Assembly (NCBI GenBank): GCA_038233135.1
Contig: JBBSMN010000055.1
Coordinates: 1 to 14,798, forward strand
From: JACCVL01 sp038233135
GTDB lineage: Bacteria > Actinomycetota > Actinomycetes > Propionibacteriales > Nocardioidaceae
Length of the DNA: 14,798 nt
Direction of reading: 5' to 3'
A program made the translations under genes and the position numbers. A model generated the notes under the pieces. It was not told where the DNA came from and did not search any database. It saw only the letters and a program-made list of their open reading frames with translations. How positions within the stretch are numbered: position 1 is the first letter of the stretch; each line of letters starts with the position of its first letter. Positions 7,784 through 13,440 of the stretch are shown here, piece after piece.

Positions 7784-7806
7784 GCATATGTCTTGACATC
7801 TTGACG
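7778..7806. promoter_or_regulatory. Putative operator: 7-7-7 inverted repeat with a nested palindrome and an extra half-site
   Basis: TGTCAAG (7778-7784), a 7-nt spacer and CTTGACA (7792-7798) form a perfect inverted repeat. Overlapping it, ATGTCTTGACAT (7788-7799) has 5-bp arms around TT, the shape of many GntR-family operators. A further direct half-site CTTGACG follows at 7800-7806. Each arm of the inverted repeat contains TTGACA in outward orientation, one per divergent gene. Binding by the adjacent GntR-family regulator is inferred. Confidence 0.65.
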
Positions 7807-7824
7807 TGAGCAGACGCGACGCCG

Positions 7825-8577
7825 ATGCTGGCGACCATGGCGGTTCGCCCGAGCATCGCGCTGGACCGATCGAGCCCGGTGCCGTTGTACTTCCAGGTGG
7901 CCGAGCAGATGGAGGCAGCGATCGTCAACGGGGCGCTCTCTCCCGGCGACCGCATCAGCAACGAGGTCGACCTGGCCGGCTCGCTGGGGCTGTCGCGTCC
8001 GACCCTCCGGCAGGCGATCAAGGTGCTCGTGGACAAAGGGATGCTGGTGCGCAAGCGTGGGGTCGGCACCCAGGTCGTCGGCACACAGATCCACCGCTCA
8101 CTCGAGCTGACCAGCCTTTACGACGACCTGCACCGCAGCGGGCAGCACCCGCAGACCGCCGTGCTGGGCTGCGACGTCGTTGAGGCGCGTGACGAGGTGG
8201 CCGACGAGCTGGGCCTGGAGCCAGGCACGGCGGTGTGGTCGCTCGAGCGGGTACGGCGGGTGGGCGGCGAGCCGCTGGCACTGCTGCAGAACTACCTGGC
8301 GGTAGACGTCGCTGACCTGCGCGCGGCCGACCTCGAGACCGACGGCCTCTACGCCGTGCTCCGGCGGGCGGGGGTCGTGCTGCGGGTGGCCAACCAGCGG
8401 ATCGGTGCTCGGCGGGCCGACGCGCGCGAGGCACGGCTGCTCGACGAGCGGCGAGGTGCACCGCTGCTGACCATGCAGCGGCTCGCCTACGACGACGGCG
8501 GCCGTGCGGTGGAGTACGGGGACCACGTCTACCGACCCGAGCGCTACTCCTTCCAGCTGACGCTCGTCGACCGCTGA
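7825..8577 (+). CDS. GntR-family (HutC/UTRA) transcriptional regulator, probable inositol-operon regulator
   Basis: This is a 250-residue DNA-binding regulator. The winged-helix domain spans about residues 16-88: SPVPLYFQVAEQMEAAI, then the helix-turn-helix with LAGSLGLSRPTLRQAI (50-65) and the wing VRKRGVGTQVV (75-85). A UTRA effector-binding domain follows (about 95-247), with ERVRRVGGEPLAL and the C-terminal VEYGDHVYRPERYSFQ typical of HutC-type members. Its position, divergent from the iol operon across a 120-bp gap with a palindrome, suggests it senses an inositol intermediate and acts as the local repressor, probably autoregulating. The start is uncertain: ATG at 7825 or 7837, neither with a Shine-Dalgarno. 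If the TTGACA at 7793-7798 is its -35, transcription would start near 7828 and favour 7837. Confidence 0.88.
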   Translation: MLATMAVRPSIALDRSSPVPLYFQVAEQMEAAIVNGALSPGDRISNEVDLAGSLGLSRPTLRQAIKVLVDKGMLVRKRGVGTQVVGTQIHRSLELTSLYDDLHRSGQHPQTAVLGCDVVEARDEVADELGLEPGTAVWSLERVRRVGGEPLALLQNYLAVDVADLRAADLETDGLYAVLRRAGVVLRVANQRIGARRADAREARLLDERRGAPLLTMQRLAYDDGGRAVEYGDHVYRPERYSFQLTLVDR

Positions 8578-8618
8578 GCCCGCCCCATCCCCGCGAGGCC
8601 CACGCACCGCGCCGACGC

Positions 8619-8633
8619 CCGGCGGCCCGCCGG
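8619..8633. terminator. GC-rich inverted repeat between convergent genes, possible terminator
   Basis: CCGGCGG and CCGCCGG form perfect 7-bp arms around a single base, so the real stem is about 5-6 bp. It lies in the 58-bp gap between the regulator (stop at 8577) and the end of the convergent kinase gene (stop at 8636). It has no T tract, so a terminator role is only suggested by its position. Confidence 0.35.
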
Positions 8634-8635
8634 CC

Positions 8636-9685
8636 TCACTCGGCCCAACGCTGGCTCAGCCGCAGGACCGGCGAGGTGCCGTCGCCGACCCACGAGCGCC
8701 GGGACCGAGACCGGGACCGAGACCGGGACCGCCGGGATCGGGCCAGGTCGGCAGCCCCCACCAGGCCAGCCTCGTTACCGAGGTGTGCCCGTACGATGCG
8801 TGCCTCGGAGCGGAAGCCGCGACCGGTCAGGGTGCGACGGTACGACTCGCGGGCCGGCGCCAGCAGCAGCTCGCCGGCCGCCGACACCCCGCCACCCACG
8901 ACGAACAGGCCGGTGTCCAAGGCGGCGGCCAACCCCGCCATGCCGACGCCCAACCACTGGCCGACGTCAGCCAGCAACTCTTGCGCAGCGGGGTCACCCC
9001 GGTGGGCGGCGTCGGAGACCATCGGGCCGGTGATGTCCGCGGGGTCCGCGCCGGCGGCGCCCAGCATCGACCGCACCAGCGGCGAGCCGACGGCAGCCAT
9101 GGCCCGAGCCTCGCGGACCAGCGCGTTGCCGCTCGCGTACTGCTCCCAGCAGCCGCGGTTGCCGCACTCGCACCGGTGGCCGTCGGGAACCACCTGCATG
9201 TGGCCGAACTCGCCCGCCATGCCGTGCCGCCCCCGGTAGAGGTGGCCGCCGAGCATGATGGCACCACCGATGCCGGTGCCGAGCGTGATGCAGACCAGGT
9301 CCTCCTCACGCTGCGCGGCGCCAAAGCGGAACTCCGCCCAAGCCGCCGCGTTGGCGTCGTTCTCGACCACGACAGCCATCCCGATCCGGCGCTGTACGGC
9401 GTCGCGGAGCGGCTCGTGCCGCCAGGCCAGGTGCGGCGCGAACAGCACGGTCGAGCGGGTGATGTCGACGAAGCCGGCGGCGCCGATGCCGACACCCACG
9501 ACGTAGTGCCGGGACCGCAGCTCGGCGACGATGTCGGCGATGGTGTCCTCGACCTCGGTGGGCCTCGTGTTCGGTGTGTCGCGCCGGGTGCGATCGACCA
9601 CGTTGCCGTCGGGGTCGACGACACCCGCGGCGACCTTGGTGCCTCCGATGTCGATGCCGATCGAGAGGCGTTCCAGCAGCGGCAC
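8636..9685 (-). CDS. ROK-family sugar kinase (probable glucokinase) with an Arg-Ser repeat tail
   Basis: ROK kinases phosphorylate glucose or related hexoses with ATP in the cytosol. The 349-residue protein shows the N-terminal phosphate motif IDIGGTK (11-17), catalytic Asp110 in ENDANAAAWAE, the second phosphate motif LGTGIGGAI, sugar and zinc site residues Glu159 and His162 (GEFGHM), and the zinc-binding CECGNRGCWE with Cys172, Cys174 and Cys179. There is no helix-turn-helix, so it is a kinase and not a ROK repressor. The family usually ends near GLVGAADLAR (307-316). Here 33 more residues follow, including an (Arg-Ser)n run (317-331) encoded by a short tandem repeat. GTG at 9685 is the start; it has no clear Shine-Dalgarno, but CACACT lies 6 nt before it. 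It lies 40 bp after its paralogue. Confidence 0.9.
   Translation of the reverse strand: MPLLERLSIGIDIGGTKVAAGVVDPDGNVVDRTRRDTPNTRPTEVEDTIADIVAELRSRHYVVGVGIGAAGFVDITRSTVLFAPHLAWRHEPLRDAVQRRIGMAVVVENDANAAAWAEFRFGAAQREEDLVCITLGTGIGGAIMLGGHLYRGRHGMAGEFGHMQVVPDGHRCECGNRGCWEQYASGNALVREARAMAAVGSPLVRSMLGAAGADPADITGPMVSDAAHRGDPAAQELLADVGQWLGVGMAGLAAALDTGLFVVGGGVSAAGELLLAPARESYRRTLTGRGFRSEARIVRAHLGNEAGLVGAADLARSRRSRSRSRSRSRRSWVGDGTSPVLRLSQRWAE
8701..8730. repeat. 12-bp tandem repeat encoding the Arg-Ser tail of the kinase
   Basis: The unit gggaccgagacc occurs at 8701-8712 and 8713-8724, with half a unit at 8725-8730. Each unit is itself two related hexamers. Read on the minus strand it gives alternating Arg and Ser codons. 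Gain or loss of a 6-bp step keeps the frame, so the tail length could vary between strains. Confidence 0.85.
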
Positions 9686-9725
9686 GGCAGCAGTGTGGCA
9701 GACCGAAGCGACCTCGGAGCGCGCC

Positions 9726-10682
9726 TCAGGGCTGGCGCGCCAGATCGCCGGCGCCGACGATTCCCGCGGTGTTGCCCATCTCAGCGGGCCTGATCTCGAG
9801 CAACGGGCGGTGCCCCCGCCCGCTGAGCTCGCGACCGAACGCCTCGCGCAGCGGGCCGAACAGCAGGTCGCCGGCCGCGGACACGCCGCCGCCGACGACC
9901 GCTACGGCCGGGTCGAGGATGTCGGCGAGCGAGGCAAGACCGGCGCCCAGCCACCGGCCGATGTCGCTGACCAGCTCCTTGCTGGCCAGGTCGCCCGCCT
10001 GGGCCAAGTCGGTGATCATCGGACCTTCCAGCGCGTTGACGTCTCCGCCGCACGCCGCCACGAGAGCACTGGCCAGGGGCGAGCCCGACTGCACGAGCTC
10101 GCGAGCCTCGCGAACCAGCGCACGACCGCTGGCGTACTGCTCCCAGCAGCCACGGTTGCCGCACCCGCAGCGCTCGCCGTTCGGAACGACCCGCATGTGG
10201 CCGACCTCGGCGGCAACACCGAAGGCACCGCGGTGCAGCGCCCCGCCCAAGACGATGCCGCCGCCGATGCCGGTGCCCACGGTCACCAGGATCAGGTCCT
10301 CGACGTGCTCACCCGCGCCGAAACGGAACTCCGCCCAGGCCGCCGCGTTGGCGTCGTTCTCGATCACGACCGGCAGGTCGATCTGCGCAGTCACCCGCTC
10401 GCGGAGCGGCTCGTCCCGCCAGGCGATGTTCGGTGCGAACAGCACCGTCGCCCGACCGGAGTCGACGAACCCGGCCGCACCGACACCGACCGCCTCGACC
10501 TCGTGCCGCTCCCGGTGCCGGTGCACGAGACCCGCGATGGCCGACGCGATCTCGGCGGGCGCGTCGGGGCCTATCGCATCCGGCGTGGGCACCTGGTCCT
10601 GCTCCAGGACGGTGCCTGCCTCGTCCACCACGCCCGAAGCGATCTTGGTGCCGCCCACGTCCACGCCGACGGTCAGTCCCAC
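9726..10682 (-). CDS. ROK-family glucokinase
   Basis: This second ROK kinase has 318 residues, the normal length, ending at GIVGAGDLARQP. It shows VDVGGTK (7-13), Asp110 in ENDANAAAWAE, VGTGIGGG (135-142), Glu159 and His162 (AEVGHM), and the zinc motif CGCGNRGCWE with Cys172, Cys174 and Cys179. Motif positions match the downstream paralogue almost residue for residue, so the pair arose by duplication of one gene or its clade. As I recall, the Streptomyces glucokinase glkA also lies near an SRPBCC-type gene and a long-chain acyl-CoA ligase gene. That would make this copy the ancestral housekeeping glucokinase. GTG at 10682 has GGGGGGA just upstream, and its first 10 bp overlap the end of the small CxxCxxC gene. 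Confidence 0.9.
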   Translation of the reverse strand: MGLTVGVDVGGTKIASGVVDEAGTVLEQDQVPTPDAIGPDAPAEIASAIAGLVHRHRERHEVEAVGVGAAGFVDSGRATVLFAPNIAWRDEPLRERVTAQIDLPVVIENDANAAAWAEFRFGAGEHVEDLILVTVGTGIGGGIVLGGALHRGAFGVAAEVGHMRVVPNGERCGCGNRGCWEQYASGRALVREARELVQSGSPLASALVAACGGDVNALEGPMITDLAQAGDLASKELVSDIGRWLGAGLASLADILDPAVAVVGGGVSAAGDLLFGPLREAFGRELSGRGHRPLLEIRPAEMGNTAGIVGAGDLARQP

Positions 10683-11071
10683 TGTCGTCCCCCCATGTCC
10701 TCGTCGGCGTCCTCCTCGGCTGACTCCCCAGCCGACTCCCCGGCTGGGGAGTCGGCCGAGCCGTCGGCGCGGTCAGCAGGCGTGCGCGGTCGGACCGCCG
10801 ACTCCGCCAGGTCACGCAGGGACACCGCCAACGCCGTCGCCGACGCGACGACGCGGGCGCGCAGCTCCGGATCGGTGTCGCGTACGAACGAGACCGCCCG
10901 GCACAGCGGGCACCAGAAGCACTCGGGCGACGACCCGTCGTGGCCGGGATGTTCGCCGGCCGGCCGGTCGTCGGCCAGGTGCGCGCAGGCCCGCTCGGAT
11001 ACTGCCTCGATCAACCGAGCCGCCTCGTCCGCGGCCGAGCGCGGCCTTTCCTGCCCCGGATCAGCACTCAC
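10673..11071 (-). CDS. Small CxxCxxC protein, function unknown
   Basis: The protein has 132 residues and I cannot assign a function. An N-terminal helix-like part (about 11-33) is followed by PECFWCPLCRAV (49-60), with Cys51, Cys54 and Cys57 spaced like a metal or redox site. A second amphipathic helix follows (about 68-93). The C-terminal third (about 95-132) is low-complexity, rich in Ala, Asp, Glu, Gly and Ser, ending in SPAGESAGESAEEDADED and a short tail. I recall similar Cys-rich small proteins beside glucokinase genes in other actinobacteria, but no activity. The GTG start at 11071 overlaps the SRPBCC stop (GTGA). Its end overlaps the kinase start by 10 bp, so the three genes are probably one coupled operon. 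Confidence 0.78.
   Translation of the reverse strand: MSADPGQERPRSAADEAARLIEAVSERACAHLADDRPAGEHPGHDGSSPECFWCPLCRAVSFVRDTDPELRARVVASATALAVSLRDLAESAVRPRTPADRADGSADSPAGESAGESAEEDADEDMGGRQWD
10715..10760. repeat. Long hairpin-forming inverted repeat inside the 3' end of the CxxCxxC gene
   Basis: Arms at 10715-10733 and 10742-10760 pair over 19 positions with a single mismatch (10721/10754), around an 8-nt loop. The inner 12 bp (gactccccagcc and ggctggggagtc) are perfect. The loop repeats gactcccc from the arm. It ends 33 bp before the glucokinase start codon. No T tract follows on either strand. Confidence 0.88.
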
Positions 11072-11508
11072 GCGCTGTCCTCGACGCGCTTCTTGAGCCC
11101 CTTGAGCGCCGCGTCGATGATGACCTTCTCCGCCTTGCGGCGCAGCATGCCGATCATCGGGATCGACACGTCGACGGCCAGGTGGTACGTGACCCGCGTC
11201 ATCCCGCTCACTTGCGCGTCCAGCACGTACGCACCCGTGAGGCCCTTGAGCACTGTGCCGCGCACCAGCGTCCAGCTGACCTGGGCGTCGTCCTCCCAAG
11301 CGTACGCGAGCACGTAGTCGTCCTTGATCGGCCCGGCGTCGAGCACGAATCGCACCTGCTCGGCGCGGCCGTCGGAGCCGATTGCCAGCACCTCGGTCTG
11401 CCGCACACCGGTGGCCCAGCTGGGATAGGCCTCGAAGTCGGCGATCACTGCCATCACCGCGACCGGCTCCGCACCGACGCTGATGTCAGAGGTGGTCTGG
11501 TCAGCCAT
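11068..11508 (-). CDS. SRPBCC-fold (START/polyketide cyclase-like) protein
   Basis: This 146-residue protein has the pattern of the SRPBCC superfamily, which binds hydrophobic ligands in a helix-grip fold. It opens with a beta strand (TTSDISVGAEP), then the hallmark helix and turn VMAVIADFEAYPSWATGVRQTEV (18-40). Strands such as RAEQVRFVLDAG and VTYHLAVDVSIP follow, with a long C-terminal helix (about 120-144). Ligand and activity are unknown. A role in lipid or cofactor handling is possible given the divergent acyl-CoA ligase, but that is inference. ATG at 11508 is chosen because the family pattern begins right after it and a -10 box lies 6 nt upstream. Reading further upstream would run into the divergent gene. 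Its stop overlaps the GTG of the CxxCxxC gene. Confidence 0.85.
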   Translation of the reverse strand: MADQTTSDISVGAEPVAVMAVIADFEAYPSWATGVRQTEVLAIGSDGRAEQVRFVLDAGPIKDDYVLAYAWEDDAQVSWTLVRGTVLKGLTGAYVLDAQVSGMTRVTYHLAVDVSIPMIGMLRRKAEKVIIDAALKGLKKRVEDSA

Positions 11509-11514
11509 GCGCGG

Positions 11515-11520
11515 ACAATA
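11515..11520 (-). promoter_or_regulatory. Putative -10 box for a leaderless SRPBCC transcript
   Basis: TATTGT on the minus strand (TANNNT type) is separated from the ATG at 11508 by 6 nt, so transcription would start on or next to the start codon. There is no Shine-Dalgarno and no clear -35. Confidence 0.5.
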
Positions 11521-11563
11521 CCGACGTGGGCATCGGCCCGCAGGGCCCCGTCCGCAGAGACGG

Positions 11564-11569
11564 TAGCGT
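11564..11569 (+). promoter_or_regulatory. Putative -10 box for a leaderless acyl-CoA ligase transcript
   Basis: TAGCGT fits the actinobacterial TANNNT box and lies 6 nt before the GTG at 11576. No Shine-Dalgarno precedes that GTG. The geometry is the same as for the divergent SRPBCC gene. Confidence 0.55.
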
Positions 11570-11575
11570 TTCTGA

Positions 11576-13372
11576 GTGCGCGAGTTCTCCACACCTGCGG
11601 CCGGCGGGCACCGTACGGGGGGCAACCTCACCGACGACGTGCTGGCGCACGTCGGCGCCGAGCCGAGCAAGGTGCTCTTGCGCCGTCGCCACCGGGGCAG
11701 TCCGGCTGACGGCTGGTCCGAGGTCACCGCGGCGGACTTCCACGCTCAGGTCATGGACGTTGCCAAGGGTCTGGTTGCCGCCGGGGTGCAGGCCGGCGAA
11801 CGGGTCGCCCTGCTTGCACGCACCCGGTTCGAGTGGACCGTGCTGGACTATGCGATCTGGTGGATCGGAGCGGTGACGGTGCCGGTGTACGAGTCCTCGC
11901 CGGCCGACCAGGTCGCGTTCGTCCTGGCCGACTCCGAGGCGGTCGCGCTGCTCGTCGAGTACGCCGCGCACGCCGACCGGGTCGCGTCGGTCCGCCACCG
12001 GCTCCCAGCACTGCGGCGGGTGTGGACCCTCGAGAAGGGAGCAGTGGAGCAGCTGACCGAGCTCGGTGCCCAGGTGAGCGACGACGCACTGGAGCAGCGC
12101 CGCCGCGCGGTGCGACCCGGCTGGCTCGCGACGATCGTCTACACCAGTGGGACCACCGGGAGCGCCAGGGGTTGCGCGCTCACCCACGGCCATCTGATGG
12201 CGGAGGTGGACGCTGTCACCGAGGCGTGGGAGCACCTCTTCGACGGCGAGCAGGGGTCGACCCTGTTGTTCCTGCCGCTGGCGCACGTGTTCGCCCGCGT
12301 CATCCAGGTCGGCTGCATCCGCACCGGCACCACCCTGGGGCACACTGCCGACATGACCGACCTGCTCGGCGCGCTCGGCTCCTTCGCGCCGACGTTCGTC
12401 CTGGGTGTGCCTCGGGTCTTCGAGAAGATCTACGCGGCGGCCGCCCAGGAGGCAGCTGTCCGCGGGCGTGGTCGCCTGTTCGCCGCCGCGGCCGGCACCG
12501 CCATCGCGTGGAGCCACTCGTACGAGTCCGGCCGGCCCGGGACGCTGCTGCGCGCGCGGCACGGGATCCTCGAGTACCTCGTCTACCGGCGGTTGCGGGC
12601 ACTGCTCGGCGGACGGGTCCGCTTTGCGTTGTCGGGCGGCGCCCCGATGAGCCGGCGGCTCAGCCACTTCTTCCGCGGCGTCGGAGTGCCGGTACTCGAG
12701 GGGTACGGCTTGACCGAGACCACGGCCGCGGTGACGGCGACCCTGCCGGGACTGAACAAGGTCGGCACCGTGGGTCGACCGCTGCCCGGAGTGACGGTCC
12801 GCATCGCCGACGACGGTGAGCTGCTGTGTCGGGGCCCACAGGTGTTCGACGGATACTGGAACGATGCCGAGGCGACGGCGTCGGCGCTGACCGGCGGCTG
12901 GTTCCACACCGGCGACCTCGGTGAGATCGACGGCGAGGGCTTCGTACGCGTCACCGGCCGCAAGAACGAGATCCTCGTCACGGCAGGCGGCAAGAACGTC
13001 GCGCCCGCGCTGCTCGAGGATCGCATCCGCGCCCACCCGATGGTGGACCACTGCCTGGTCGTCGGGGACGGCAGGCCGTACGTCGCGGCGCTGGTGACCC
13101 TGGACCCCGACGCCGCCGGAGTGTGGGCGCGCGCCAACGGGCGGCGGCCCGAGGTGATCGAGCTGGCAGACGACCCTGACCTGCGCGACGAGATCCACGG
13201 CGCAGTCGAAGCGGCCAACGCCGCGGTGTCGCCGGCGGAGTCGGTGCGCCGCTTCCGCGTCCTGACCGCGCGGTGGACGGAGGAGGGCGGACAGCTGACA
13301 CCGAGCCTCAACCTCAGACGTCGGCAAGTGATGGACGAGCACGGCCACGACGTGGACGCCCTGTACGACTGA
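11576..13372 (+). CDS. AMP-forming long-chain acyl-CoA ligase homologue (FadD-like, ANL superfamily)
   Basis: Members activate fatty acids with ATP to acyl-AMP and then acyl-CoA. The 598-residue protein has the ANL domains in order: N-terminal domain (about 20-450) with P-loop YTSGTTGSARGC (189-200), GYGLTETTAAV (377-387) and TGDLGEIDGEG (445-455), then GRKNEILVTAGGKNVAP (461-477) and the small C-terminal domain. Two key sites differ from the family as I know it. The P-loop Pro-Lys-Gly reads Ala-Arg-Gly (Arg198). The A10 segment, usually TPSLKxKR or TPTLKxKR, reads LTPSLNLRRRQV, so Asn579 replaces the lysine needed for adenylate formation. The fold looks complete, so the change may alter the reaction without loss of the gene. 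GTG at 11576 is the start, apparently leaderless. Confidence 0.9.
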   Translation: MREFSTPAAGGHRTGGNLTDDVLAHVGAEPSKVLLRRRHRGSPADGWSEVTAADFHAQVMDVAKGLVAAGVQAGERVALLARTRFEWTVLDYAIWWIGAVTVPVYESSPADQVAFVLADSEAVALLVEYAAHADRVASVRHRLPALRRVWTLEKGAVEQLTELGAQVSDDALEQRRRAVRPGWLATIVYTSGTTGSARGCALTHGHLMAEVDAVTEAWEHLFDGEQGSTLLFLPLAHVFARVIQVGCIRTGTTLGHTADMTDLLGALGSFAPTFVLGVPRVFEKIYAAAAQEAAVRGRGRLFAAAAGTAIAWSHSYESGRPGTLLRARHGILEYLVYRRLRALLGGRVRFALSGGAPMSRRLSHFFRGVGVPVLEGYGLTETTAAVTATLPGLNKVGTVGRPLPGVTVRIADDGELLCRGPQVFDGYWNDAEATASALTGGWFHTGDLGEIDGEGFVRVTGRKNEILVTAGGKNVAPALLEDRIRAHPMVDHCLVVGDGRPYVAALVTLDPDAAGVWARANGRRPEVIELADDPDLRDEIHGAVEAANAAVSPAESVRRFRVLTARWTEEGGQLTPSLNLRRRQVMDEHGHDVDALYD

Positions 13373-13397
13373 CGCTCAGCCATCAAGCGACTACTCT
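13369..13397 (+). promoter_or_regulatory. Putative promoter of the histidine kinase gene
   Basis: CTGACG (13369-13374) and TACTCT (13392-13397) are 17 nt apart. The -35 matches consensus at 4 of 6 positions and overlaps the acyl-CoA ligase stop codon. It would give a leader of roughly 37 nt before the ATG at 13441. Confidence 0.4.
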
Positions 13398-13426
13398 CTG
13401 CACGTCCGGCAAGAACGGCGACCGAC

Positions 13427-13432
13427 AGGGGA
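13427..13432 (+). promoter_or_regulatory. Ribosome binding site deciding the histidine kinase start
   Basis: AGGGGA lies 8 nt before the ATG at 13441. It would touch the alternative ATG at 13432, leaving no spacing, so 13441 is preferred. Confidence 0.55.
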
Positions 13433-13440
13433 TGTCCGCG

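Noticed and set aside
7705..7824. Small RNA or riboswitch in the divergent gap
   Set aside because: The gap is only 120 bp, is explained by promoters and the operator, and shows no further structure or terminator that I could find.
8636..9685. ROK-family transcriptional repressor
   Set aside because: The protein begins directly with the kinase phosphate motif and has no N-terminal helix-turn-helix domain.
10715..10760. Intrinsic terminator between the CxxCxxC gene and the kinase
   Set aside because: No T tract follows the stem on either strand, and it lies within coding sequence just before an overlapping start codon.
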